Counted from the first letter of the stretch, positions 1-9,757 are shown. The stretch is 64,000 nucleotides of DNA from an uncultured Peptococcaceae bacterium (GCA_947254645.1 CAMYDW010000006.1:23380-87379), one strand, 5' to 3'. Made by a program: numbers and translations. Notes: a model not told the origin generated them from the sequence alone.

Positions 1-955
1 AGCAACTGGAAAGCTGATGAAAAGGCTTACGTGCATTAGCCAAGGTTGGCGTAGCCATTGTCACCTTGAGCAAACTCAACATATCATAGAAACGACGTAC
101 CCACATCATACGTTCACTGCGTTCTTCGAGCATCGCCAAATGCAAGGCTATGCCAAGGTACATTTCTTGAATGCTTTCCATTGGTGTACCAGAATGGGTG
201 CGCACAACATAACGTTTTACCAATAATTCCATCCCAGAGTAGTTGATGAGGTTGTTGCGTGTTTCATCGATATAAGTTGCCGCTTCGAGCAATTCTTCAC
301 GGTTATAATTTTGTAAAATGTAGGTACCATACAATCCTTCACCAGCAAGATATTCTACTTTTTCATAGAAATTATCAATGCCACATTCTTCCATTTCTTT
401 TTGAAGGTTGCGTTGATACTCAAGGAAATAAATGCGTGAAGCAATAAATTCCCAACGAGGCGCTTCATTGGTTGTCAATTCCACACACGCCTTAATGAGG
501 AAGTAAAGTCGCTCATCTAAAGTCATTTCATCTTTATAAAAAGACAAAAATTTCATGTACAAATACTCTAAACCATATACTTCATCTTTGTAATCGCGTT
601 GAATGACTTTCAAAAGCTCATCCATACCCTCTACATTTGGAAAACAAGAAACGATTTGTTGACGTGTACGTCTTTTTCGTTTATGGTCTTCACGATATAA
701 GATAAAGCTTTTTACTTCTTTATAGTAATTTTTCTCAATCAAAGTTTTTTCAACCAAGTCTTGAATGTCTTCCACATGCAATGGCGTTCCCATTTGCATG
801 TCCCCTTTAATTGAGTCTTCAATTAAAACAACCATTTCTTCTAATTCCGCTTCACTAATGGTTGTATCTACACTAATAAATGCACGTTCAATCACACGTG
901 CAATTTTTGCACGATTGTACGCTTCTGTACTACCGTTACGTTTGATGATATCCAT
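1..955 (-). CDS. nrdA: Class I ribonucleoside-diphosphate reductase large subunit, N-terminal part (runs off the left edge)
   Basis: Reading the minus strand from an ATG at 955 gives an open frame to the window edge (about 318 codons). It begins MDIIKRNGSTEAYNRAKI, an ATP-cone domain (about residues 1-90) that senses ATP/dATP. The R1 N-terminal helical region follows, and then TPTLANARKPFHQLSSC near residue 317. In NrdA proteins this place carries the first of the redox-active cysteines that reduce ribonucleotides. The thiyl-radical loop and C-terminal cysteine pair would lie outside the window. The enzyme makes deoxyribonucleotides in the cytoplasm and needs a small subunit NrdB, presumably downstream and also outside. 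Codon use is AT-rich, like the neighbouring chromosomal genes. Confidence 0.9.
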   Translation of the reverse strand, partial: MDIIKRNGSTEAYNRAKIARVIERAFISVDTTISEAELEEMVVLIEDSIKGDMQMGTPLHVEDIQDLVEKTLIEKNYYKEVKSFILYREDHKRKRRTRQQIVSCFPNVEGMDELLKVIQRDYKDEVYGLEYLYMKFLSFYKDEMTLDERLYFLIKACVELTTNEAPRWEFIASRIYFLEYQRNLQKEMEECGIDNFYEKVEYLAGEGLYGTYILQNYNREELLEAATYIDETRNNLINYSGMELLVKRYVVRTHSGTPMESIQEMYLGIALHLAMLEERSERMMWVRRFYDMLSLLKVTMATPTLANARKPFHQLSSC

Positions 956-1002
956 GAACTATGTGCCGCCTCCATCTTTTTATTCAAAACTATCCATTTC
1001 AT

Positions 1003-1020
1003 CATACTATATTTAGTATG
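1003..1020. promoter_or_regulatory. Inverted repeat upstream of nrdA, candidate operator
   Basis: A perfect palindrome with 7-base arms (CATACTA and TAGTATG) around TATT lies 48 bases before the nrdA start. The AT-rich core resembles the boxes bound by NrdR, the usual ribonucleotide reductase repressor, but only one box is evident and NrdR normally binds a pair. The minus strand of the same site contains TATAGT, so it may also overlap a -10 element. Operator function is inferred. Confidence 0.35.
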
Positions 1021-1149
1021 AACCGTCTATATGACTCTACTTGTCTACAATATAAGCATTTTAAATAATGCCTTAATAGATAAGCTTTGAACGTCACACA
1101 CGCATGGAATAAATTTTTTTATTTCATTCATACACCATCAAGCCAAAGT

Positions 1150-1180
1150 AAAAAACGCAATCCTCAGATTGCGTTTTTTA
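1150..1180 (-). terminator. Rho-independent terminator after the transketolase genes
   Basis: CGCAATC (1156-1162) and GATTGCG (1167-1173) form a stem with a CTCA loop, flanked by A5 on one side and T6 on the other. It lies just after the stop codon of the transketolase C-terminal gene and could also work in the other direction. Confidence 0.8.
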
Positions 1181-1189
1181 TTTTATTTA

Positions 1190-2125
1190 TTATTTGCGTT
1201 CAAGTACACGTTGTACCTTCGCCATAATTGCTTCTTTTGTAAGACCATATTTTGCTAATAGGTCTCCACTTTTGCCTGATTCACCAAAGGTATCTTCTAC
1301 GCCAACACGTTCCATTGGCACTGGCAATTCTTCGGACAAAACTTCAGCAACTGCACTTCCAAGACCACCATAGAGGTTGTGTTCTTCAGCAGTGACAACC
1401 GCCCCAGTTTCACGTGCCCATTCAACGATTAATTCACGATCAATTGGTTTAATGGTGCTCATATCAATAACAGTGGAGCTGATGCCATCATCTGCCAATT
1501 GTTCTGCCGCTTCAAGAGCCATTGCAACCATAATGCCACAAGCAATAATGGTTACATCAATCCCTTCGCGTAAAACAACCCCTTTACCAATGGTAAAACC
1601 ACTATCCGCACTGGTAATTGTTGGTACAGCAGAGCGTCCTAAACGAATATAAACAGGACCATCATGTTCAGCTGCTGCAACAATGGCTTGATAAGCTTCT
1701 GGGCCATCTGCTGGCACCAACACTGTCATGTTAGGTAAGCCTCTCATCAAGTTGATGTCTTCGAGCATTTGGTGAGAGCCGCCATCTTCCCCAACCGTTA
1801 ATCCTGCATGGGTGGCGGCAATCTTTACATTTAAACGAGGGTAGCAAATAGAGTTACGAATTTGGTCATAGGCACGCCCTGTTGCAAAAACCGCAAAAGT
1901 GCTCGCAAAAGGAATCTTCCCTGCCGCAGCAAGCCCCGCTGCAACCCCAAGCAAATTTTGCTCAGCGATACCCATATCAAAAAAACGCTCTGGATATTTC
2001 TTTTGGAACATATTGGTTTTAGTAGATTTTGATAAATCTGCATCCAATACAACCACTTCCTCATGAACAGCACCAAGCTCCTCTAGTGCCAATCCATAAG
2101 CTTCACGTGTTGCTTGTTTTTCCAT
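1190..2125 (-). CDS. Transketolase C-terminal subunit
   Basis: A 311-aa protein matching the pyrimidine-binding and C-terminal domains of transketolase. Visible motifs are FDMGIAEQNLLG (about residues 49-60, with the conserved Glu that activates thiamine diphosphate) and HAGLTVGEDGGSHQMLEDI (about 106-124). It pairs with the product of the upstream gene to make the split transketolase common in Bacillota, moving two-carbon units between sugar phosphates in the pentose phosphate pathway. The start has a strong GGAGAGGAGG site and lies one base after the stop of the N-terminal gene, so the two are surely co-translated. Confidence 0.93.
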   Translation of the reverse strand: MEKQATREAYGLALEELGAVHEEVVVLDADLSKSTKTNMFQKKYPERFFDMGIAEQNLLGVAAGLAAAGKIPFASTFAVFATGRAYDQIRNSICYPRLNVKIAATHAGLTVGEDGGSHQMLEDINLMRGLPNMTVLVPADGPEAYQAIVAAAEHDGPVYIRLGRSAVPTITSADSGFTIGKGVVLREGIDVTIIACGIMVAMALEAAEQLADDGISSTVIDMSTIKPIDRELIVEWARETGAVVTAEEHNLYGGLGSAVAEVLSEELPVPMERVGVEDTFGESGKSGDLLAKYGLTKEAIMAKVQRVLERK

Positions 2126-2126
2126 G

Positions 2127-2957
2127 CTACGCCTCCTCTCCTAATTCTTTCAATGCTTCCGCCACTTGTTCTGCATTTGGCGCGCTACCGTGCCAACCAC
2201 ATTGGTCTTCCATAAAGGAAACACCTTTCCCTTTAATGGTTTGCATCACAATCATTTGTGGCTTGTTGCTTGCTGAAGCTTTCGCATTTTTGATAGATGC
2301 AGCAATCGCTTCAAAAGAATGCCCATCGATTGTTTGAACATCCCAACCGAATGCAGCAAATTTTTCATCCACAGGGTCTACACCCATGACTTCACTGCAA
2401 CGGCCATCAATTTGCAAGCCATTATGGTCAACAAAAGCAATGAGGCGACCCAATTTATAATGAGCAGCAGCCATTGCCGCTTCCCAAACTTGCCCCTCTT
2501 GCAATTCACCATCACCTAAAACTGCATAAACATAATTTTCTTTTTGATCAAGACGACATGCCAACGCCATCCCAACAGCCGTTGAGAATCCAGTTCCTAA
2601 AGAGCCTGTAGACATATCTACCCCTGGCACCTTTTTCATGTCTGGATGACCTTGTAAATGACTACCAACTTGACGAAGATCCTTCAACCATGCTTTATCA
2701 AAAAATCCTCGTTCTGCTAATGTTGCATACAACACAGGTGCTGCATGCCCCTTTGACAAAACAAATAAGTCGCGGTCAGCCATCTTTGGATTTTCTGGGT
2801 CAATGTGCATCTCTTTAAAATAAAGATAAGTTAATAATTCCACTGCGGAAAGAGAGCCACCCGGATGTCCACTAGATGCGGCACCAATCATCTTTACGAT
2901 GTCACGACGGATTTGGTTTGCCATTTTTTCTAATGCTTGCAAATCATTTGCGCTCAT
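2127..2957 (-). CDS. Transketolase N-terminal subunit
   Basis: A 276-aa protein with the thiamine diphosphate-binding domain of transketolase: SGHPGGS (about residues 28-34), SKGHAAP, LQGHPD, and the cofactor motif starting GDGELQEGQ and ending in VDHNGLQ. The start MSANDLQ is chosen because GAGGAGG lies seven bases before it. A longer reading frame from 2972 would place that ribosome site inside the gene. First gene of a two-gene operon. Confidence 0.93.
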   Translation of the reverse strand: MSANDLQALEKMANQIRRDIVKMIGAASSGHPGGSLSAVELLTYLYFKEMHIDPENPKMADRDLFVLSKGHAAPVLYATLAERGFFDKAWLKDLRQVGSHLQGHPDMKKVPGVDMSTGSLGTGFSTAVGMALACRLDQKENYVYAVLGDGELQEGQVWEAAMAAAHYKLGRLIAFVDHNGLQIDGRCSEVMGVDPVDEKFAAFGWDVQTIDGHSFEAIAASIKNAKASASNKPQMIVMQTIKGKGVSFMEDQCGWHGSAPNAEQVAEALKELGEEA

Positions 2958-2993
2958 AGAAAACCTCCTCACTGATACTAAAGCACCATTATC

Positions 2994-2999
2994 ATTATA
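2994..2999 (-). promoter_or_regulatory. Candidate -10 box for the transketolase genes
   Basis: The minus strand reads TATAAT 37 bases before the transketolase start. No good -35 hexamer is seen at the usual spacing, so the promoter call rests on the perfect -10 and its position. Confidence 0.4.
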
Positions 3000-3194
3000 G
3001 CATGACTTATTATTTTCTCCACCAGAAATACTAGGAAAAACAAAAAATGATAAAAATTCAATACCACCTTATAAAATCGCTATACCTTATCCATCATTTT
3101 TTCGTTAGCCCCTCCAACTTATGATCATAGACAATATTTTTTATTTCTACTATGATAATTTTATAGATAAAAATATAGAAATGAAGGGATTTTC

Positions 3195-3428
3195 ATGACA
3201 CAAAATTTTTGCAACGATCCGTTACAATATCCCCGCTATTCTGGCATAAAAACTTTTATGAGATTACCTTATACCAGAGAACTCTCTAATGTCGATTTTG
3301 CTATTGTTGGCATTCCATTTGACACAGGTTGCTCGTTCGCAACAGGCAGCAGATTTGGTCCACAGACCATTCGAGAAGCCTCTATGATACTCAAGCCGTA
3401 TCATCCAATACTAGATATTGATATATAA
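3195..3428 (+). pseudogene. speB: Agmatinase/arginase-family gene cut short after 77 codons
   Basis: The frame MTQNFCNDPLQ... matches the N-terminus of agmatinases, with VGIPFDTG and GSRFGPQTIREAS. Family members run to about 290 residues and carry their manganese-binding His/Asp clusters further on, none of which are present. Similarity stops at about base 3425 and a TAA follows at once, where sequence of the mobile element begins. The start has AAGGGA seven bases upstream. The fragment cannot be an active enzyme. The missing 3' part may lie beyond the element, outside the window. Confidence 0.75.
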
Positions 3429-4903
3429 GTTCCCAAGCTGAATAAAAATGCTATTTTCCCTTGTGTGTTAGTGGCAGGGATATAATCATGAGCCAATCTA
3501 AAGCTCATAGAATGTACTTTGCCGTCAGTTATATTAAAAGCAAGTATTTTTTCTTCAGGACTCGCATCCTTGCAAAAGAAAATGTTAGAATCTATTTGTT
3601 TGTAATATTGCTTTTTATCTTCAAATGGCATAGTAAGACAAAGACGATTTCCATCTGTCACCCTAATGGAAATCATTTGCATTTTCCCTTGTATTCTTCC
3701 AACATTTTTCAATGCAGAGCGGGCAGGAAGATAATCTCCGCTTAACATCTTGAGATCTAAATTTTCTTTTATCTTTTTTTCATCAGCTTCTATATATGCA
3801 ATTTTTTCCATAATCTCCGAGCAAAACTCCGTCTCCATTACATTTGTCAATATTAAAATTGCTCTCTCACTTTTTGGTTCTACCCATATTTGTGTTTTGA
3901 ATCCGTATGTTCCACCTTCATGTCCAAATAGTTCCGGATTATTCGCATATTGCCAGAAGCCGTGAGACAAACCGGAATTTGCACCATAGGAGCGATAGGT
4001 TTCTGTAAACATTTCCTTTTTAGTATGAGGATTATTAAACAATAGATTATCTTTGTCATTATTTTTAGCCAGCTCTTGTGCATAATTCAACAAATCCCCA
4101 GCTGAGCCATTTATTCCACCAGCAGGGTACATTCTTAAATACATATTCGGTTCTTTGCGGAATCCCTTTTCAGAAAAAGAATAACCGACTGCCTTTTTTG
4201 CCAAAATCGTAGGATTATCATTCTGAAATGGACCTATCGATGTATTATTCATATCTAAAGGTTTCAAAATGTGTTCATTTACATATTCTTTGTAATTTTG
4301 ACCGCTCGCTCTCTCTACAATAAATGCAGCTAATGCAGCGCCCCAGTTAGAATATGCGCTTACCTTGCCCGGTGGAAATACCTGTTCGGGTTGATGTGAG
4401 GACAAGACTTCGGCTAATGTAAATTCCTTATCACTTTCAAAATAGCGAAGGTTAATAAGCTGCTCCTCGAAGCCCGCCGTATGATTCATGAGATGACGCA
4501 TTGTAATAGGTGTATCATAGTGTAAATTTTTCAAAAAACCTTTTGGTAGATAGTTGCGAATATCCGCATCCAAATCAATTTTTCCTTCTTCATTTAATTG
4601 CATCACACCTACCCATATAAAGGTTTTTGATATTGATCCCCATTCAAAAACTGTGTTTTCAGGATCCATAGGTATATTTTTTTCTAAATCAGCATATCCG
4701 TAGGCTTTTGAAAACACAATTTCTCCGTGTTCAGATACAATGACGCATGCTCCCGGAACACTTTTACCTATATACGCATCCGCAACTTTATCAATAGCAG
4801 TTTCGTAATTTTCGGTTTCTTCCGCAGCAAAAATAAAGGAGCGCGGAATTAAAATGACAAAGGCAAAAGCAATGAAACAACTCAAAATGATGATTTTTTT
4901 CAT
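3401..4903 (-). CDS. Serine hydrolase of the beta-lactamase/class C family, C-terminus truncated
   Basis: A 500-aa frame with an N-terminal signal or anchor segment (about residues 3-27) and the three motifs of penicillin-recognising serine enzymes: S90-I-S-K93, Y184-S-N186 and H328-E-G. It would act outside the membrane on a peptide or beta-lactam-like substrate, which is not predictable here. The last nine codons (from about 3427) are antisense agmatinase sequence, so the original C-terminus is lost; many relatives have extra membrane helices there. The start overlaps the MATE stop as ATGA. Last gene of the large cargo operon. Confidence 0.75.
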   Translation of the reverse strand: MKKIIILSCFIAFAFVILIPRSFIFAAEETENYETAIDKVADAYIGKSVPGACVIVSEHGEIVFSKAYGYADLEKNIPMDPENTVFEWGSISKTFIWVGVMQLNEEGKIDLDADIRNYLPKGFLKNLHYDTPITMRHLMNHTAGFEEQLINLRYFESDKEFTLAEVLSSHQPEQVFPPGKVSAYSNWGAALAAFIVERASGQNYKEYVNEHILKPLDMNNTSIGPFQNDNPTILAKKAVGYSFSEKGFRKEPNMYLRMYPAGGINGSAGDLLNYAQELAKNNDKDNLLFNNPHTKKEMFTETYRSYGANSGLSHGFWQYANNPELFGHEGGTYGFKTQIWVEPKSERAILILTNVMETEFCSEIMEKIAYIEADEKKIKENLDLKMLSGDYLPARSALKNVGRIQGKMQMISIRVTDGNRLCLTMPFEDKKQYYKQIDSNIFFCKDASPEEKILAFNITDGKVHSMSFRLAHDYIPATNTQGKIAFLFSLGTYISISSIG

Positions 4904-6279
4904 GATATCTCACCAACGTTAACCTTGTTTATTTCCTGTGCCAGCTTAGTAATGTGCTTGTATTCGCCAATTAGCAATATAATGGCAATCAAAATTATAA
5001 CGACATCATTCAAAGGCAACGCCAGCCATACTCCGAGAACATTTCCGTTCAGGAAACGAGGTAATATCAATACTAAAGGAACTACAAGTGCAAGTTGCCT
5101 TAGTATAACCAATACTCCGGCTTGTTTTGCTTTCCCGACAGCCTGAAAATAAGTGACTGTCATTATGAGCATGCCATAAGTAGGAAATATGCAGTACATA
5201 AGTCTAAAATTAGATAATCCTGAGCTTACAATAGCTGAATCGGTAATAAATGCAGATAATATCTGCACTGAAAAAATTTCGATTATGGCAAAGAAAAATC
5301 CGGCAAGACAAGTCGAACCTATAATAAATACATTCGTAAGTTTTTTAACCCTTATATATTCTTTTGCTCCGAAATTTGTTCCGACAGCGGGCTGCATCCC
5401 TTGACTCATTCCCCATATCGGAACAAATGCAAGCTGCATAACTCTTTGAGCGGCTCCCATAAGAGCTATTTGCTTTTCTCCGCCAAAATGCACTGCCGTA
5501 TTATAAACAACTGTCATTTGAACCAACATCATAATTTGCATGAGCATAGCGCTCATTCCCACGGAAAAAATTTCAGGTAATAAATCTTTTGCAGGTTTTA
5601 TCCCATGAAAACGAACCACCGGACTTTTTTTCAAGAAGTATATTAAGGTGACCAGAGCTTGACTGATTTGAGAAATCACAGTTGCAATCGCAACGGCTTG
5701 CGGTCCCCGAGATGGCATAAGCAGAATGAATATAGGATCTAATATGATATTCAAGATAGCACCAGCCGCCATGATCCCCATTGCAACTCCCATGCGGCCC
5801 TCTGCCCTTATTACCATATTTGCACCCTGCATAAAATTTACGAATATGGAGCCAAGGTATACTGTTCTTAAATAAGAAACACCCATCTCCAGCACTTCAC
5901 CGCCGGCACCGGATAAGCGTAAAAATTCAGGAGCAAATATGATACCGATAATCATCACTGCCGATGATAAAATGATTACCAAGAAGGTCAGATTTCCTAT
6001 AATCTTATCCACGGTTTCCTTATCTTTTTTCCCGATTGCCCGAGAAAGTACAGAACCCGAGCCTATTCCGAGAAGAACTGCAATCGCATTATTGATCAAT
6101 ACAAACGGAGATGCCGCCGAAACTGCACTCATGGCATCGGTTCCTACCATTTGCCCGACATAAATTGAATCGACAAAGGCATATAATCCTACTATCAGTT
6201 GACCCAAAATCGCCGGCAAACTAAGGCTAATCATCAATTTCCAAGGATTTTCCGTAAGCAATTTATCACGAACATCCAT
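4900..6279 (-). CDS. MATE-family efflux transporter
   Basis: A 459-aa membrane protein of about 12 hydrophobic segments with the MATE N-terminal pattern (NPWKLMISLSLPAILGQ, then YAFVDSIYVGQ). MATE proteins export drugs or metabolites in exchange for Na+ or H+. The length is normal and the ribosome site AAGGAGGG is clear. It lies 26 bases after the first ECF ATPase and overlaps the serine hydrolase by four bases. In this operon it could export a product of the imported compound or the compound itself; the substrate is unknown. Confidence 0.88.
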   Translation of the reverse strand: MDVRDKLLTENPWKLMISLSLPAILGQLIVGLYAFVDSIYVGQMVGTDAMSAVSAASPFVLINNAIAVLLGIGSGSVLSRAIGKKDKETVDKIIGNLTFLVIILSSAVMIIGIIFAPEFLRLSGAGGEVLEMGVSYLRTVYLGSIFVNFMQGANMVIRAEGRMGVAMGIMAAGAILNIILDPIFILLMPSRGPQAVAIATVISQISQALVTLIYFLKKSPVVRFHGIKPAKDLLPEIFSVGMSAMLMQIMMLVQMTVVYNTAVHFGGEKQIALMGAAQRVMQLAFVPIWGMSQGMQPAVGTNFGAKEYIRVKKLTNVFIIGSTCLAGFFFAIIEIFSVQILSAFITDSAIVSSGLSNFRLMYCIFPTYGMLIMTVTYFQAVGKAKQAGVLVILRQLALVVPLVLILPRFLNGNVLGVWLALPLNDVVIILIAIILLIGEYKHITKLAQEINKVNVGEIS

Positions 6280-6305
6280 TATAAGACCCTCCTTGTCTTT
6301 TATTT

Positions 6306-7697
6306 TTATGTTTTATCTATATTTATTCTGTATTCACAGCAAGCATCCATAAATTCCTCATCATGAGTGATTACAAAAATGGTTTTTTCTTTTTCCGCAG
6401 CCTTTTTTAGTTCCCTTGCAACCAAAAACATATTTTCGGCATCCAATCCACTGGTCGGTTCGTCAAGTATCAAAATATTTTTACCTGATAACAGCGCACA
6501 GCATACCGCAAGTCTTTGTTTTTGTCCCCCTGACAAGGAAGCAGGATGAGAATCTTTATATTCGTATAGACACATATCCTTAAGCAATTTTTTTGCATCT
6601 TCTAAATTCTCTGCATCATATTTTGTTCCAAGCAAAAGTTCTTTTGAAACGCTTTCTGTAAAAAATTGTGTCCCTGTGTCATTTGAGCAGTAATAGGTAT
6701 GTCTGCGAAGTTCTCTGTATCTTACCTTTTCACCATGAATATAAACATTACCTTCTGTTGATTTTTCAAGTCCGCTTAAAATTAAAGCTAAACTGGTTTT
6801 TCCCACACCATTGTTGCCTGTGATGGCAGTAACACTTTTTTCATTAGCAAAAATATCCACATTTTTTAATATTTGTTTTTTATTTTTCTTGAGAGAGAGC
6901 CTTTCTCCTTGTATTGCAATATTGTCCGTTCGGGGTGGGGCAATCTGTTTTGTAAAAGGTTTATTTATAATACGGCGAAGTCCCTTTGAAATGCGTTCCA
7001 AGTCATTCATTGTACTAAATTCTAAAGAAGAATATTCATGCTGTATCTGTCCGTCTTTCATATATAAATACCTGTCGGCAAGTTCTTCTGTCCAACTGAG
7101 ACGATGCTCGGCAATCAGCAATGTGTATCCTGCTTTCTTTAACTGCATAAGGATGTTTTTCATTTGAATGATGCCGTCTTTGTCCAGATTTGCAGTCGGC
7201 TCATCAAACACAAAAACCTCCGGATGCATTGCATATACAGAAGCTACTGCTGCTCGTTGTTTTTCACCACTTGAAAGCAAATCTAAGGAAATCTTTCCTA
7301 TGTTTTCCAATCTCATCTTATGAATAGCATCCTTTGTTCTTTTTTGAATTTCAAACTTTGAGAAACCGTAATTTTCACATCCAAATGCTATTTCACCCTC
7401 AAGCTCTGATGAAAAGAATTGTCTTTGAGGATCTTGAAATATGCTGCCAACAATTTTACCGATATCATAGGACGGCATCATTTCAATATCTTTTCCTGCA
7501 ATTCGTATACTGCCTTTTTTTGTTCCTTTGTAATATTTTGGAGCAAGACCGTTGATAAGTCTTGTAATGGTCGTTTTTCCACATCCTGATTTTCCTGTCA
7601 AAACCACACATTCACCGGCTTTTATCACTAAATTTATATTCGTCACACCATAATTGCTATCCGCATACTGAAAGGAAACATTCTGTAAGTCGATCAT
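6306..7697 (-). CDS. ECF transporter ATPase with two nucleotide-binding domains (system 1)
   Basis: A 463-aa protein with two ABC ATPase domains in tandem, equal to a fused EcfA-EcfA'. Domain 1 has GKSGCGKTT (about 35-43), SSGEKQR and FVFDEPTA. Domain 2 has GNNGVGKTS, LSGGQKQR and LILDEPTS. It powers an energy-coupling-factor importer together with the T and S proteins encoded just upstream. The start MIDLQ at 7697 is preferred: the T-protein stop overlaps it as ATGA and GGAGG lies 10 bases before. The longer frame from 7745 would run through the end of the T gene. Confidence 0.9.
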   Translation of the reverse strand: MIDLQNVSFQYADSNYGVTNINLVIKAGECVVLTGKSGCGKTTITRLINGLAPKYYKGTKKGSIRIAGKDIEMMPSYDIGKIVGSIFQDPQRQFFSSELEGEIAFGCENYGFSKFEIQKRTKDAIHKMRLENIGKISLDLLSSGEKQRAAVASVYAMHPEVFVFDEPTANLDKDGIIQMKNILMQLKKAGYTLLIAEHRLSWTEELADRYLYMKDGQIQHEYSSLEFSTMNDLERISKGLRRIINKPFTKQIAPPRTDNIAIQGERLSLKKNKKQILKNVDIFANEKSVTAITGNNGVGKTSLALILSGLEKSTEGNVYIHGEKVRYRELRRHTYYCSNDTGTQFFTESVSKELLLGTKYDAENLEDAKKLLKDMCLYEYKDSHPASLSGGQKQRLAVCCALLSGKNILILDEPTSGLDAENMFLVARELKKAAEKEKTIFVITHDEEFMDACCEYRINIDKT

Positions 7698-8389
7698 ATT
7701 CTCATGCCTCCTATCCATAAATAACCCGATATCAAAGCGAACCATAAAATCATGGCAAATATATCCGTTATTTCAATCTTGCTCTCATAGTAGCTGCTTC
7801 TTTTCCCCGGTGATTCCCCACCTCTTGCAATAGCTGAAACGGAAAGCTGATCTGCTATCATCAAGATTCTGACGAGTAGGGGAATCAGCACATATTCACA
7901 TGTCTTTGCAGGTGCTTGCAATATCTGTTTAAGACCTGTCAAATTTCTGTTTTTCATAGATAGATACACACTCCTTAACTCCGATTTCATGGTAGGGAAG
8001 AATCTAAATACTACAAGGACACCCAAAATAACGGATGTAGGAAGGTGAATGGAACTTAGGAATGCCGAAATTTTTCCAGGCGGTGTTGTAATCAAATCCC
8101 ATGATACCAAGAAAGCAGGAGAAAGATTCCAAAGCATCAGCACATAAAACTCCGAAAAAATCAGCATATGAAGTCCGAAACGTTGTATGGCGTAGAGTAA
8201 AATTCCCAATAAGATATAGAATATGCCGTAATCAAATACGATTTTCCATTTCCCTTGTATACCTAAATATAAAAAAGTGGCAATTGTAAGGATGCAGCTG
8301 AAAACGACATCTTTTCCCATATAAATGGCTATTAGTACACAAATGAATCCCCATATTTTAGTTATGACAGCAAAAGAAATTTTTCTCAT
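7694..8389 (-). CDS. ECF transporter T component (system 1)
   Basis: A 231-aa membrane protein similar to EcfT/CbiQ. The late segment SAIARGGESPGK holds the A-R-G motif that contacts the ATPases. It couples ATP hydrolysis to toppling of the S component. The start ATG at 8389 shares its A with the TAA stop of the upstream gene; the frame can be read further upstream but that part overlaps the S-component gene. Confidence 0.85.
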   Translation of the reverse strand: MRKISFAVITKIWGFICVLIAIYMGKDVVFSCILTIATFLYLGIQGKWKIVFDYGIFYILLGILLYAIQRFGLHMLIFSEFYVLMLWNLSPAFLVSWDLITTPPGKISAFLSSIHLPTSVILGVLVVFRFFPTMKSELRSVYLSMKNRNLTGLKQILQAPAKTCEYVLIPLLVRILMIADQLSVSAIARGGESPGKRSSYYESKIEITDIFAMILWFALISGYLWIGGMRI

Positions 8390-8997
8390 TATAGAAGTCC
8401 CGTTTTTTTGAAATGTTTTCCCATAATTTTTTTGCCTGCCAGACCACCCGCAAGCCCACATATCGCCGTAAAGATAACAATGAATATAATCCATCCGGGA
8501 GTCTTATAGTAGCTGATATATGAGTCTATATAGCTTTGATCCATGCCACTGCTTTTTGCAAAGCTGTAATAGGTTTCCCAAAAGAACCAAATCGGAAGTA
8601 AATTGACACCGTTATATAAAAGACTGGCAACAGTCCACGATGCTATAATTTGTTTTGAATTCCTTTCAGAACAATCTTTCCACAAGATTGCTTCGCATAT
8701 CATACCAATTGCAACAAAGTACGGTAAAAGATACCAGTTCCCCATCAACAGATAAATCATACCGACGATACTCATATAAACAAGGCTGACAAAGTGCTTC
8801 CTTACCCGACACAAAAGCAGATAATAGACAGGTGCACATAAGAACATGGTAAAACCAACTGATAAAACCATACTGACAAAATGATTGGTCATGCATACCA
8901 TATTTACAATAAACTGGATGAGAATGAGAAAGAGACTCAACAGAGCAGCCGCAATGACATCTTTAATTTCCCATTTTAATGCTTTATTTTTTTTCAT
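8389..8997 (-). CDS. ECF transporter S component, MptD/Trep_Strep family (system 1)
   Basis: A 202-aa, very hydrophobic protein with about six membrane segments and a basic C-terminus (GKKIMGKHFKKTGLL) that closely resembles that of the second S component at 16005-16601. The family is annotated as MptD-like S components with unknown substrate. It would bind the substrate in the membrane. GGAGG lies seven bases before the ATG. Confidence 0.82.
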   Translation of the reverse strand: MKKNKALKWEIKDVIAAALLSLFLILIQFIVNMVCMTNHFVSMVLSVGFTMFLCAPVYYLLLCRVRKHFVSLVYMSIVGMIYLLMGNWYLLPYFVAIGMICEAILWKDCSERNSKQIIASWTVASLLYNGVNLLPIWFFWETYYSFAKSSGMDQSYIDSYISYYKTPGWIIFIVIFTAICGLAGGLAGKKIMGKHFKKTGLL

Positions 8998-9016
8998 TTA
9001 TTTTCCTCCGTAAATA

Positions 9017-9757
9017 TTACTTTTGAGCTTTGATGATAAAGGTCGGCATCGTGCGATACCTGCGTGCCATAAAAGGATTCCAATACTTTTCCTGTAACAG
9101 TGTCTCTGTTTCAATGTTCTTAAAACCTGTTTCTCTGCATGTTTCCAAATCCCATTCCGGGCGTTTTATATAACTTAAAGGGAGTTTTTTCAATTCGTCC
9201 ATCATATCTGTATCATGATAATAATCCTGAAATTTGCCGTAGCGTTTTGTTAAAATGTTTTCATCTGACTGAAAGAGCTTTGCCTGTTCCTCTCCCCAAA
9301 AAGGGAAAAGCCAATTTGCATCTAAATTCAGCATACAACCGCCGGAATTCAAAATTCTGTACCACTGCGCATAAACTTTTTTCGGATTATTAAATAGCCA
9401 AAAGGCATGTCTTGAGACCACTGCATTAAAGGTATTATCGGGAAAATCCACTAACTCTGTGTCTTTAAGCATAAAAGTGATTTTATTTGAAAATCCTAAC
9501 TCCTCAGATATTTTTTCAGCTTCCTTGAGCATTGCGACATTATTGTCTATTGCAATGACATCACACCCAATTTGTGCAAGAAGCAGCGAAATAAACCCGG
9601 TTCCACATCCGACATCTAAAATTTTGTTTTTTTGACAATCTCCAAGACACCGTTCTAACAAACCTCTCCATTCCAGACCTCTTTCTTCTATTTCTTGAAG
9701 AAGAAACATTTTCATTTTTCCGGCATCCCCGGACCATTTTTCCTCAGCCCTATTCAT
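9017..9757 (-). CDS. Class I SAM-dependent methyltransferase
   Basis: A 246-aa protein with the SAM-binding motif ILDVGCGTGFISLLLAQ (about residues 46-62), the acidic end of strand 2 (VIAIDNN) and a post-motif SRHAFWLFNNP. It looks like a small-molecule methyltransferase rather than a DNA or RNA enzyme. The start follows the stop of the preceding gene with no gap. Its place between transporter genes suggests it modifies the imported compound, which is inference. Confidence 0.8.
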   Translation of the reverse strand: MNRAEEKWSGDAGKMKMFLLQEIEERGLEWRGLLERCLGDCQKNKILDVGCGTGFISLLLAQIGCDVIAIDNNVAMLKEAEKISEELGFSNKITFMLKDTELVDFPDNTFNAVVSRHAFWLFNNPKKVYAQWYRILNSGGCMLNLDANWLFPFWGEEQAKLFQSDENILTKRYGKFQDYYHDTDMMDELKKLPLSYIKRPEWDLETCRETGFKNIETETLLQEKYWNPFMARRYRTMPTFIIKAQK

